From contig CACRXP010000046.1 in the NCBI GenBank assembly GCA_902702965.1, positions 682,709-746,708 on the forward strand: a DNA stretch of 64,000 nt. The letters run 5' to 3'. The notes beneath the pieces are model-generated. The model had not been told where the DNA came from and ran no database searches. It saw only the letters and a list, made by a program, of their open reading frames with translations. Positions 54,241 to 64,000 of this stretch are shown here, piece by piece. A program made the position numbers and the translations under genes. Each line of letters opens with the position of its first letter. Position 1 is the first letter of the stretch. This DNA comes from Spirometra erinaceieuropaei. Its lineage: Eukaryota > Platyhelminthes > Cestoda > Diphyllobothriidea > Diphyllobothriidae.

Positions 54241-54335
54241 CAACCACCACCACCACCACCACCACCACCACCACCACCACCACCACCACAACCACCACCA
54301 CCACCACCACCACCACCGTCGTCGTCGTCATCGTA
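54241..54335. repeat. (CCA)n and (GTC)n compound microsatellite
   Basis: About 25 CCA triplets with two ACA interruptions, then four GTC-type triplets. Reading frames through it (poly-Val, poly-Gly) are artefacts. Confidence 0.95.
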
Positions 54336-54339
54336 GTCA

Positions 54340-55390
54340 TCTAACGAAGATTCTACACTGAACCTACAGAACCGGAAGCAACAGTCGACCTGAAGATATC
54401 TACCCTGTGACTGGACATACAATTCCAGTCACCTGTATCTGAAAACGCACAGTTTCACTTCGAGTTGCTTAGGTCATTGCTTGCATCCCGCCCTTTCGGA
54501 AGCCATGGTTATCCTCACTACTAGCAAATGAAAGTAGGCGAAATTAACAGAAGTCTTGATATAGATGACTGGCTGATATGACCTCTGATAGAATTTGTTT
54601 TTGACAAAAGAGACGGCAGCGTTCCTACTCTAACGCCATTAGCACCAAAAAATTCATATACGATTAGCGTTTCCAAAATTAGCCGAAGACCAAAACCTGT
54701 AGATAACCGCGAGGCAGTAAAATTATTCTACAAAAAGTTTTGCTCAACAACCTTCGGTTTTGAAAATCAGTGGGGCAGGCTGAGTATGTCTAAGAATTTC
54801 AGCCGTTGCCGGATGAGGACGCCGTGTTTAATGTAGGCTCATGGAGCTTTACTTGACAGCTGGCTGTCGGATGCAATCTAGATGAAACGATGTCATAGTG
54901 CATGCAGGAGTCTGGAGCCCATCAGACTCACCATCCGCTCATAGGCACCCAAAGAACAATCGACAAATTAATAGGCATGAGGTGCACGATCCTACAGCTT
55001 GGCCAGATCTGTTTGAGCAATTTCTCCGCGGTATGAATGTTTCTGATCATGACTGCCAGAACATGCATAGGCAGTTCGGGTCGGGGTCAGAGTGTTTGGA
55101 AGGCTTCAAGGTGGTTTTTACTAGGCATTTCTTTTATATTGTAGTTCCAAGCTCCCAGGCGTTGAAGTCCTTGAGTAAATAAATCGGCTTTATAACACCC
55201 CAAACTCCTCATAGATTATCCTATCGCATTTTTGTCCTACGCTAAACGCTTATCAAAACAAACAAAATAAAACCCTGTAGGCCTTTTACTTCCTTATTAC
55301 CCGTTTTTATCTCAAACACTCAGCTTCTGGACTTGATCAAGGTCCAATCAGTAATGTAAGATTTGTTTTTCATTTGGCCCTCTTCATTCA
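54340..55390. other. No recognisable gene
   Basis: A plus frame at 54898-55182 (94 codons) has no recognisable motif. The rest has short frames only. Confidence 0.3.
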
Positions 55391-55394
55391 GAGG

Positions 55395-55610
55395 GTTCCA
55401 TATAACTGACGACCGGCATTACTGGCAAAGACAAGGGAGACTGGAACGGCCGTTTCTGGCCTATTAACCATCGTCAGCCAGTCACACACACAACCCCGAA
55501 GTGTGGAACACCTGCAGCTCGATCCTATATCATGCGTCACTGAGCCCGTGAGAGGGCCCTAAGGCGCAACGGGACGAGTGACTTCTCTAACGCGATCGAT
55601 GAGCGTCCCT
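55395..55610 (-). mobile_element. SINE-1 copy, rearranged
   Basis: The plus strand shows GACAAGGGAGACTGGAACGG, then CCTATTAACCATCGTCAGCC and GAAGTGTGGAACACC, the complement of the SINE-1 body. Next comes CATGCGTCACTGAGCCCGTG and GGCGCAACGGGACGAGTGAC, related to the SINE-1 tail in plus orientation. The two parts are thus joined in opposed orientation. Confidence 0.55.
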
Positions 55611-55614
55611 TTAA

Positions 55615-57185
55615 TTGACGAATCTTCACGTTGCGTAGTTTTTGCTAAATCCACCCAGGTTGTCTCGTGCGGTGGTGTCCTTCGCGGTCTTTAATTTGTC
55701 CTCCTCTTTTGTGTCCCGTCTGGTAGAGTCTTTGTTCAACAAACAAATACTACGGTTGTCTCGATCACGTCTTTGGGGCACGATCAAGTCCCACGCCTCC
55801 AATGAACTATTTCCCCCGCGTGATATGTACTAACAACTGTAAGGCGATTTAATTCGTCCTAACGCATTTTCTTGCAAATATCCACTACTCATACTCATTT
55901 TACGCTGTGCAAGAATATTTCAGTTCAGACATTCCCAAGGAAAGGTGAATTTCCCTAAATGTCTGGTTTGGTGTTTACCCGTTTTTTCGGTCTCACCACA
56001 TGCCTGTCACTTGGAAAATGCCGGTAACGGGGTGTTCATTATTACAACAACTATTATATTAAATACTGCTTAACTGTTTTATATATTTTTCGCGTTTGAA
56101 GTTTTTTGAGCGTTATCCTATCCTACTGTCAGTATAGTCACAGACCCTCAGTAAAATCGTTACTATTTGGAATTGCTTGATTCATCAAGAGTACTAGAGG
56201 ATGGCCTGCAGTTGTTTTAAGTGATTTGTCAAAGATTTGAATAGCAACAACAATGAGTTTGATCTAAAGAATGATTTATTTGTTTGGTTTGACCATTCAG
56301 ATGAGGACAGTAGGAGAAGTCGGGTAAGTGGTACATTTTAACTCTCCGTCCTCCTTTCTCGCTTTTTTGGTTTGAAAGCGTCTTTTGCGAAGGTTATGCT
56401 TGCCCAAAGCATTCGATATTTTGTAATGCGGAAATCTGAGACCTCGCCAGTACGTGACGCTAGGCTGCAGCTTTTGGAACAATTTTTTCCCAAGGGGATC
56501 TTGTAGTAGCTAGGTTTGATGGGCTTCATGGGGAGAGGGGGAGGTTGGTTCCGCCCATGTTATCCTGGCATTGCCTGCTCGGACAATTATCCCACCATGT
56601 CGTCGCTCATTGTAGACTGCTGTGGCTGCACAGTTCGGTGCTTCTTCCGATGAAATAAGAGACAGCGTCCAGATAGGATTGGCTGTGGTCGTCTCCCCAC
56701 TTAAGTCTCTATAGGCTCCTTTCAGTGTTTCGAATTGAGTAGTCGCTGTTGCCTCTACATTCACTTGAACTATGCCTAAAGCGCGGGTATTCTCTCCAAC
56801 GTTTAGTTTTTGTGACTGTTACCACCATTCAACCGCTGGTCTTGTACGTTTTTGGAGAAAGTGAGAGCCTGTTTTCAATGTTTTATTAAATCGGCAACCT
56901 CTATTCATTTTTGCTTGTCTGGTGTAAGGGGTATACTTGAACAGTTTAGGTTAAAGTTTCACATATCTTGTGCTAAAGGCACTCCATTTCAGTCGAGCTA
57001 TAAGGTTAAAATCCGCAAACTGATTTGGCTAGCTCGTCTTTCATGATTAAGATAAGTTGCCATCAAAATAACCTAAGCCTGATGATCACGAAGTAAGTTG
57101 AACCCAACAGTATTTGGGAGAATGAAACTGCAAATGGATGGGTGCGGTTAATGTTTGTAGAAGCGGAGGGGCGAGTTCTAAGAGG
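55615..57185. other. No recognisable gene
   Basis: Overlapping open stretches on both strands near 56.3-56.76 kb are unidentified. A plus frame FGLKASFAKVMLAQSIRYFV near 56.37 kb looks protein-like but has no clear splice sites. Confidence 0.3.
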
Positions 57186-57189
57186 CAGT

Positions 57190-57232
57190 CACGAAGGAGA
57201 CACGATCGCTGGAAGAAGAGCTTTGTTATAAC
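57190..57232 (-). mobile_element. Penelope pLTR terminal scrap
   Basis: GAAGGAGACACGATCGCTGG followed by AAGAGCTTTGTTATA is the complement of the end of the Penelope pLTR (AATAAAGCTCTTG...GCGATCGTGTCTCCTTC, as at 4.56-4.60 kb). It directly abuts the LINE-C 3' end that follows. Confidence 0.6.
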
Positions 57233-57234
57233 AA

Positions 57235-57425
57235 TTTACAATAATAATAATATTTTTTTAATAAAATGCCAGTTTAGAGGCATTGTCAGGGAAGCGTTTA
57301 ACAAAAATCCGGCCAACAGTGAAAAAAACTCCTGTCGAAAAGGAATAAAAATAAAGTTGAAAGTGGTTTTTATGGTTTGGAGAATCCAGGAGAAAAAAAC
57401 TGCTGACCTATTAGTCTGAGGTAGG
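57235..57425 (-). mobile_element. LINE-C 3' untranslated fragment
   Basis: Begins on the plus strand with ATAATAATAATA, the complement of the (TTA)n tail, and continues AATGCCAGTTTAGAGGCATT then GTCAGGGAAGCGTTTAAC and CAGTGAAAAAAACTCC. The same order occurs at 60.7 and 63.73 kb. No coding part. Confidence 0.75.
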
Positions 57426-57469
57426 GATTCTCACACAAATCCACCATCAGAGACGGAGTCAGATAGGGG

Positions 57470-58110
57470 AAGTACAGTAGATGTGCTAACTCCTGAAATG
57501 TCAACCAAAATTTCGAAATGCGTTCTCGTTTCGAAAAGGTAAATTAAGTAGTGTTATAAAACTAATCATGATGCAGCATAAATCTATAATGATCCAGTTA
57601 CCTCAGGGTGTCGGCTTTCGAAAGAACGTATTTTCGGCTGCATGCAAGATCTATACTCTGCAAAAAATGACTACTTAAGTAGCATGCAATTTTCTCATTG
57701 ATTTTCGATGATCTTGAAAACTCAATTATATTTCATGGAAAACATGCATAAAAATATTCATTCTTTTACTTATTCGGTAGAAAATCACGTCTACTTCCAA
57801 TTTCTTACTCAAAAGAAGAGTCTAATTCGGTTTTAAAAAACTTTTCTAATTGTGAGATTTTTTTAATACCGTTAAATGTCCGTTCATGAAACGTCATGTA
57901 TCTGCATTTACGAATAAGGCTTGTTAAGTTAACAATATTGCTCAAATCCACTGATTAATTTTACGAACCTCATATGGTCTCCTCCTGACACCGTAGAGAA
58001 ATGCATGCAATATTGTTAACTTTACAAGCCACATTCGTAAATGCAGATACATGACGTTTCTTGAACGGCCATTTAACGGTATTAAAAAATCTCACAATTA
58101 GAAACTTTGA
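57470..58110. mobile_element. Foldback element, diverged second copy
   Basis: The left part shares with the element at 44 kb the segments AAAAATGACTACTTAAGTAG, CATTGATTTTCGATG and AAAATCACGTCT. An inner inverted repeat pairs about 57842-57952 with about 58000-58105 (CTAATTGTGAGATTTTTT...GTCATGTATCTGCATTTACG and complement). The right arm is cut short. This supports a dispersed family. Confidence 0.65.
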
Positions 58111-58114
58111 GAGC

Positions 58115-59165
58115 ATGGTCGGTGTCTTGTCACAAGATGGGGTATCATTTTCGTGACACTGGAGACCACAAGCTCGGACAACTAGTGTACCCACTTTCCC
58201 CTTCCGCTGGCGTTGCTCAATCTTGCTGCTAGAGTATGCTGGGAGCAGAAGAAGAGATTGGAGCGAGAATATGTGTGCCTCCCCTTGCATTGTCCTCCTA
58301 CAAAGTGCTTTTTTTGCATTAAAACAAGCATGCAACGCAAATGTGATTTCCCTCCCCTATGCGCATTTGAGAACATAGAGATTTCCTCACTAGAACGTCA
58401 AAGTTACCCATGTTCCAGCAGCCCAGTCGAACTTACTCCAAGGCCAGGGACATACATCTATCCGTGTCCGGCCCCGATCACTTCGCTCAGTCATTGAAAC
58501 CGCCGGTCGGAGTAAGCGTTTCCTTGGGTCAGCTGGTTTGTTTTAAGTCAGGTTGACAATGAAAATATTCATTAAATGTCGCCAATTGGAGGTTGCATGC
58601 GTAAATATCATTATTTAGCATCAAACAAGTACCGTTCTGGATGAGCTACCATACTGTAGGTCAACTCGGTCGGCAGTGAGACAGAAGTTATCAGACGAAG
58701 GCAATAAATAATTTATGTGTATGCGGTTCAGAAGCCTCTCCGTCATTTAGGGTATTCGTGCAATCGCAATGCTTCATTTCAACCTGAGATGACGAAGAAA
58801 AGCAGCACGGGGTATTACCAGTCGTAGTTCCGACATGTTACTCGGTCTAAATGGAGTTGAACACTCGAACGTCGAATATCATAATGACCTTGGAGATCAC
58901 AATCCGTACTAGACTGACAAAAGCCAATTTTGTTGGGAAGGGACTGCAGATCCGCGGCGGTTCCATGTGACCGTCATGTCATGTTAAAAGAAGCTACTAC
59001 AGTTTTTATATCAACCTAATTATGCCTTAAAAACAATGTTCTGTGTGTTTAGTTTTTTTACCGCCCATTTACATCATATATAATTTGTAAATAGGCACTC
59101 ACACCCGGTGCGATTTTTACACTTTTTTCTCATTTAGACTTCGGGACAAAGGAGGCGAACACGAC
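58115..59165. other. No recognisable gene
   Basis: Minus frames at 58.0-58.4 kb have no recognisable domain. No RNA gene or known repeat is seen. Confidence 0.3.
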
Positions 59166-59170
59166 TGAAT

Positions 59171-59731
59171 CTAAGGATTCCAATCGTACTTCATGTACGC
59201 CGGGACGCTCTGCCTAATATACCAAACGACAGACCAAGACGATATCGGATTCGCGTTCAGACGAATGCTGACATTCGAGTTCCGTAACTCACCTATGTGA
59301 AGCCTAGTGTTCTCATGTTGTTGAGTATATTCCAAACAAAAATGCATAACGCTAATCCTTTGTATGCTATGGGCTCTAAAAAAATCTACCTTGTGTTTCG
59401 CCCTTTCTGGTAGATGGAAGTCCTTTCCAAAATAACGACTGCTAGGGAACTGCGAACACGTGTCACTGTCGAAAGAACCATTCCCACCGCGGATGAAGGG
59501 ATTAGACGGACTCCTATTGTCCCTGCCAACGCATATCTCCGCCCTAGGGGCTCGGCTAAAGTAGGATGGGCTAAAGTTTGGTGGACGATCGACTTTTATT
59601 TCTCGGCAAATATGTGCGTCAGTATACTTAGGTACTAAGGCTTTCACCCATAAGCCTGTTACACGAGTAATTCTGGAGATTTGGAAGTTATCGGTATGCG
59701 TGACCCAGGCGCAAACTGCTACCACTGACAA
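59171..59731 (-). CDS. Open frame of unknown status, 186 codons
   Basis: The longest unassigned open frame in the window. It has no ATG until about two thirds of the way in, so it is not a simple complete gene. It could be an exon, a decayed element or a chance opening; roughly one such frame by chance is plausible in a window this size. No domain is recognised. The opposite strand is also open for 74 codons at 59414-59638. Confidence 0.2.
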   Translation of the reverse strand: MSVVAVCAWVTHTDNFQISRITRVTGLWVKALVPKYTDAHICREIKVDRPPNFSPSYFSRAPRAEICVGRDNRSPSNPFIRGGNGSFDSDTCSQFPSSRYFGKDFHLPERAKHKVDFFRAHSIQRISVMHFCLEYTQQHENTRLHIGELRNSNVSIRLNANPISSWSVVWYIRQSVPAYMKYDWNP

Positions 59732-59818
59732 TAGCTTCTCAGCAAAAAAATGTCTATGCTGCCAGAACCAGACCTACCTAACCCCCTCAAATATGGGTGG
59801 GCTAGAGAGGGCTATGAA

Positions 59819-59855
59819 GGGGCTTGGCGGGGCTGTGAAAGGGGCTGTGGCGGGG
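59819..59855 (+). other. Predicted G-quadruplex motif
   Basis: Four GGGG runs at 59819-59822, 59829-59832, 59841-59844 and 59852-59855 are separated by loops of 6, 8 and 7 bases. The surrounding sequence is markedly less G-rich. Confidence 0.6.
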
Positions 59856-59939
59856 CATTCTACGCGACAGCCCCGTTTGGCCCCACATTTCCGCCTACTT
59901 TTGGCACCTCTTTAAAATATCGACCCGTGTGGTGAGTCC

Positions 59940-60690
59940 CCTGAGACGCACACACATAATACCTACCGGCAAAAGTTTCAGAGCTCAGTATAGGCATTTC
60001 TCGTTCGGAGGATTGATTGCCAACTGCTGTGGACGTTGAGTGAATCTCAGACTCAGGCTCTTCAGTGGCCTAATAATATGCCTTCATCTGGCGCTTGATG
60101 CGCTTGTATATGGTGATTCAGTGATGGCCACAGTAATTACTCTTCAAAATTGCTTTGGATATTCAGTAAAAAACGATAAACAATTTGGTTCCCGAGATCG
60201 CCTATTCTTCTCACTTATCCCGGGGGACGCGCATTTTCGCTTTAAATGATGAAAGATTTGTATAAGTAAACACCAAGGCTAAGTAATGCGTACATAGGCA
60301 TACAAGTCGACTACTTGAACTGGCTGGTGAGTAAATACCAAAACAAGCAGCGTAGGATACATAAAATAACTAAGAGAGTTATCAAGAGCATGAAAATAGC
60401 ATTGTTTGACGCACGATATTGTCCGCGACCCATGGGCGTAAACGAATGCTTTTTCCATGATTTATAAGCCATTTTTGATAAATCAGCTCCTTTAATGCCA
60501 AAGAAAGTACAATGAATGGTGCTTTTGAAACATAACTTTCGATGCAAATGCGCTTCAAATGCTTCAATCCAGAAGGGGCTCCGGCCCCACCCACCCCCAC
60601 CTATGAAGGGGCCATGTGCTGGCAAGGTAGTTTGCATTTAAATGTTTCAACAGTTTCTGAAAAGACCACCATGTCAGGGAGTCCGTTCCA
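59940..60690. other. No recognisable gene
   Basis: A minus frame at 60311-60637 has a hydrophobic C-terminus (FMLLITLLVILCILRCLFWY) but nothing else recognisable. It is treated as unassigned. Confidence 0.3.
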
Positions 60691-61238
60691 TGTTAATAAA
60701 AGCAATAATAATCGTATTTAATGCCAATTTACAAGCATCGTCAGGGAAAGATTAAGCGCAAATCTGGCCATCAGTAAAAACCTCCTGATAAAGAAATAAA
60801 GGGAATGGTGTTTTGCATAGCTTGGAGGATTCAGGAAAATTAAAAACTGCTGACCATGAAATGGCGTCAGTCAAGAAAGGGAGGGGTAGAACTGTATTGG
60901 TTATTATCAGTCGCCATTTCTTTTCATGAAGTTTGGACAGAAGCGCTGAAGAACATCTCTCGTTGGCTAAAGAACTTGTCCCTGGTGAGACCATCCACGG
61001 GGATCAGAGACCACCAACACCAGTACTATGGTATATTCGATTAGTGGATTCAGCACCCAAAATTTGCAGTTTTTCAGCATGCAAAAAAACGAGTGATAGT
61101 TCTCTTAAACAAAAAAATTGCAGAAATTTTACACTGCTGGGTGATTTATTACAAATAGCAATTGCGTTTCCAAGAAAGAACCGACGATATTTAACGGCGC
61201 GTGCGAGAGAAAGAAATAAAAAGACCTCACAAGCACTT

Positions 61239-61620
61239 TTACATCAGGCGTGGACAAGATTTTTTAAAGTAATGAGCGGGTTGGAAGTACAATAGATAGA
61301 AGCTTGTATAATAAAAATAGTCCATTTTTAAACTACAAAACCACAAAGAATGAGGGTCTGTCAGCCAGCAACGTTCTTGGCACCACAAATTCAAGTGATC
61401 CGGGGTTAAAACTCTCTTGGCAGAAAAATGTTGGACAGAATCTATTTTCTTGCGCTCAACCGTACACATGAAGCTAGACAAAAACGAACAGAATTCCAGG
61501 CCAGGTCTAACGCGCATGTTATAAAGGCGCATTTTTATATTGCTGGTTTTAAATATTCGCAGGATAAACCCGATCGTTCTACATGCTTTGGAGACTATCA
61601 GGGCGTAGTGCTCTGAAAGA
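61239..61620 (-). pseudogene. LINE-C RT C-terminal region
   Basis: Contains RPGLEFCSFLSSFM, then RKKIDSVQHFSAKRVLTPDH and NLWCQERC. This parallels ENVQRVFTRKLF...QRCQLA in the two-ORF LINE at 31.05 kb and matches the fragment at 23.4-23.6 kb. Confidence 0.7.
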
Positions 61621-61881
61621 TTAAGAATCGTGCTGTATGATACACCCAGATACTTAAAAATCCCAGGAACATTTATGTCGTGACCGTTAATTCTTACTTG
61701 AGGTTAGTGGTCTTCGCCAACCACCATAACTAGGAATTTATGCTGAGAAAGGGAAAGGCGCCATGTGCGGCGCCACAGGACAAAGGTCTGTAGGTCGCTC
61801 TTTAGGAGCCCGAGCATGATGTCACGATCTGCCGGCTTATATCTATATGAAACTTTCTGATCATCGGCATGCATGAAGGCC

Positions 61882-62406
61882 TTACCATTCTAAAATAAAT
61901 CTGGTACATCGTTGACAAAAAGGCAAATAGAAGCGGGCCGAGTACACTGCCTTAATGACTCCACTCCTCACACATGCGGGGTTGGAGATAACATTAGAAA
62001 TCTTACCTCGTTGTGTACGAGAGCCCAGGTAGGGAGATATAAAATTCAAAAGTTTGCCATCTATTCCGAAAGTGGAAAGTTCCAAGAGAAGAAGAGCGCG
62101 GTTAACACGATCAAAAGCCTTAGTAAAATCGAAATATACTGTGTAAAGTGAAAAACCATTGTTCCAAGATTGGAGAACATGGTCAAAGAAATAGAGCTGA
62201 CAGGTGTCACAAGGCCGAGATTTAAGGAATCCATGCTGTGCAGTGCTCAGTAGGTGATTCCCTGTTAAGTGGCACATCATCATATCTTCGATCAATGTCT
62301 CTAACATTTTAGAAACTGTTGGGAGGGTGTTTATTGGCCGCAAGACATCACATGACGTAGATTGACCGTGCTTGGAAATAGACAAAATGTGTTTTCCCTT
62401 CCGCAA
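61882..62406 (-). pseudogene. LINE-C reverse transcriptase core, broken
   Basis: Reads PINTLPTVSKMLETLIEDMM, STAQHGFLKSRPCDTCQLYF, then VYFDFTKAFDRVNRALLLLE (first catalytic Asp present) and LNFISPYLGSRTQ. After VRSGVI the frame is shifted, so the PLLFL and FADD motifs are not in frame. An enzyme cannot be made. Confidence 0.75.
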
Positions 62407-63041
62407 AGTGGGATAAGTTTCACTTTCAAGAGCGGGATTAAATATCTTGCATGAGATGGATGGGAAAATTACATTTGCATTCGTTTTAAGAATGCTAATT
62501 GGGACACCCTCAGGCCCAGGACTATGAGGTTAACGAAGACGCCGAAGCGCAACAGTCACGTACTACAGAGTAAAAGTTATAGTTTCGAGAACTGTCCCGG
62601 TCAATGCCTGGATGGTCTGAAGCGTAGTGGTGGACTTTTTAATAAACGTTTTGGACAGGAAAGCAGTTAAACTACCAGCAGTCAAGTGGGCATCAGCTAA
62701 AGAATTTCCGAAAGCGTCTCGGAGGGTGGGATACTGCACTTTTCTATGAGTTCGCACCTTTCGAGAGGAAAGATTCGAGACATCTAGCGAACGGTTTTTT
62801 GGAAGATTGAACCTCTTTGGCTAGCTGTTTTAATTCGGACAATCTCTTAGCCCGCTCAAAAGCATCACGAATGGAGGGCAGAAGGGGAGCTTCGTCCATT
62901 AGATGGAATCGACGAGGAAGTCTGTGCAACCTACGGCGGAATGATAAGGGTAGGAAAATCTCATTCCCGACTTTAATTATTTTTATACGGGGGACGAAAA
63001 CGGGACATAAGTGGATCCAAAATTTCGTACAGTTTGGCAGT

Positions 63042-63720
63042 TCAAACGTTTACATCCGAACTTTGAAAGAAATCAGTCCAATCGTGGAAATTAAGGTATG
63101 TAAATAATTCTTCCGAGCACGCTGATGGGAAATCGAAGAAGAAGCTATATTTTGAGGAAAAAATTTTGTCAGCCTCAAGTTCTAACGTTAAAACAACTAT
63201 GTCATGGTCTGAGCCCCCTAGCGGGCCTAGGGATGTCACTGACAAAGGCATGCAACCTCTGCAGAAAATAAGGCCAACTTTGCTTAATCCTCGTGTGGGA
63301 AAATCAACAAGCTGATTCCACATCCCAACATCCGCAGCCTCAAGAAAGTCTTCGAAACTCCTGGGGCCGGAGGGCGGAGACCAGTGGACTTCAGAAAGAT
63401 TAAAGTCACCCGCAACCAATTAATACTTAAAGCTCAATTCGGCGCAGCATGAAGTGCCAGTGAGAGTAAACGGTCTAAATTGTCGTTGACGTTGGGAGGA
63501 CGATAGATTCAGCCAACGAGTAAGGAGAACTTATTGTTAGAGCAACTTGGAGCCAGCAGCTGCCTTCTACCGCGACAGAAATGCAAGTGCTTGCTTAACG
63601 TAGATGCAACTGTCTCCACCACGGCCGTCTTGACGATCATTCCAAACAAAAGTGTAGCTTAGGAGATAGAGATAGAGTTCGGGATCAGCTACGGAATCTG
63701 TTGTCCGTGTCTCAGTTGCC
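63042..63720 (-). pseudogene. LINE-C APE endonuclease, broken
   Basis: The 3' part is open: VAGDFNLSEVHWSPPSGPRS (the GDFN catalytic motif is intact), NQLVDFPTRGLSKVGLIF, and GGSDHDIVVLTL (the SDH motif). Upstream, in other frames, LATETRTTDSVADPELYLYL and RQDGRGGDSCIYVKQAL give the N-terminal part of the domain. Frameshifts lie between them. Confidence 0.75.
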
Positions 63721-63724
63721 AAAA

Positions 63725-64000
63725 CAATATAATAATAATAATTTATTTAATGCCAGTTTACAGGCATTGTCAAGGGAAGCGATTAAACACAAATCCGAAC
63801 AGCAGTGAAAAAAACTCCCGAGGTAAAGAAATAAAAATATAGTTATTGGTGGTTTTCATGGTTTGGAGGATTCAGGAGAAAAAACTGCTGGTGGTAGATT
63901 TTCGACCGTCAAGAAGGGGGGGAGGGGGTTGCACGGTATCGGAGATTATCAGACGTCAATTTCTTTCATAAAGCTGGGGATAGTCGAAGTAGAGGCGTTG
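63725..64000 (-). mobile_element. LINE-C 3' end of a further copy
   Basis: Starts with ATAATAATAATAATTTATTT (complement of AATAAA plus the TTA tail), then AATGCCAGTTTACAGGCATT and the same 3' untranslated sequence as at 57.24 and 60.7 kb. It runs off the window edge. It lies in the same orientation directly upstream of the copy at 60.7-63.7 kb. Confidence 0.78.

Larger units (their letters stand above)
60695..63722 (-). mobile_element. LINE-C, nearly complete but decayed
   Basis: From its 5' side on the minus strand: APE endonuclease (about 63720-63042), a linker with LHRLPRRFHLMDEAPLLPSI and a helix (62929-62744), RT (62406-61882), RT C-terminus (61532-61239), 3' untranslated region and a degenerate (TTA)n end near 60695. 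Frames change at several points. It belongs to the CR1/Jockey group by layout. ORF1 is missing; the 5' end abuts another LINE-C copy at 63725. Confidence 0.8.

Noticed and set aside
54005..54422. Poly-Val and poly-Gly minus-strand frames
   Set aside because: They are translations of the CCA/GTC microsatellite.
1..64000. CRISPR arrays, bacterial operons, phage genes, rRNA
   Set aside because: No regularly spaced direct repeats, ribosome-binding-site-led gene strings or rRNA-like segments were seen; all content is eukaryotic in style.

Overview
The window looks like eukaryotic, transposon-dense DNA from a flatworm, most likely a tapeworm. The basis is the mix of mobile elements (Penelope-like elements with GIY-YIG endonucleases and hammerhead ribozymes, CR1-like and RTE-like LINEs, tRNA-derived SINEs), the short introns, the moderate GC content and the absence of any operon or bacterial signal. 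The taxon is inferred from style, not from a marker gene.

Host genes are sparse. The clearest is a single-exon TVP23 (Golgi membrane protein) gene at 6026-6775 on the minus strand. Two paralogous genes at 41508-41717 and 49747-49956 (both minus) each encode a 69-residue, signal-peptide-bearing, cysteine-rich protein. They share a CC-x-C-x-C-x-C core at identical residue positions, a similar TATA-like promoter and a close poly(A) signal. This is the best candidate here for an undescribed gene family. Fragments of multi-exon genes lie on the plus strand at 14272-14866, 15630-16079 (two exons, short intron, weak resemblance to a BEN domain) and 51119-51263 (first exon with a membrane anchor).

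Layout: 1-425 is a tandem SINE dimer. At 4041-4602 is a Penelope-like remnant with inverted terminal repeats carrying hammerhead ribozymes. TVP23 follows, with a large CT microsatellite downstream of it. From 7.1 to 13 kb there are SINEs, a Penelope fragment, a long RTE-like LINE (minus), a Penelope GIY-YIG ORF with a hammerhead whose stem III is a loopless palindrome, and further RTE-like pieces. From 14 to 16 kb are host exons. From 17.6 to 26.5 kb there is a Penelope remnant, a CR1-like LINE with a single nonsense codon (18.95-21.24 kb) and several decayed LINE pieces in both orientations. At 26.7-32.2 kb is a nearly complete two-ORF LINE. From 32.2 to 38 kb little is recognisable. At 38-40.5 kb are SINEs in opposed orientation and a Penelope element whose N-terminal part is inverted relative to the rest. 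From 41 to 50 kb are the two cysteine-rich genes, a second SINE family and a ~1 kb near-palindromic foldback element. From 52 to 64 kb there are LINE 3' ends, a second foldback copy and a decayed LINE (60.7-63.7 kb) abutting a further copy of the same family.

Most long reading frames in the window are retroelement remnants. The host genes do not form an evident pathway. TVP23 serves Golgi trafficking, and the cysteine-rich proteins are predicted to be secreted.
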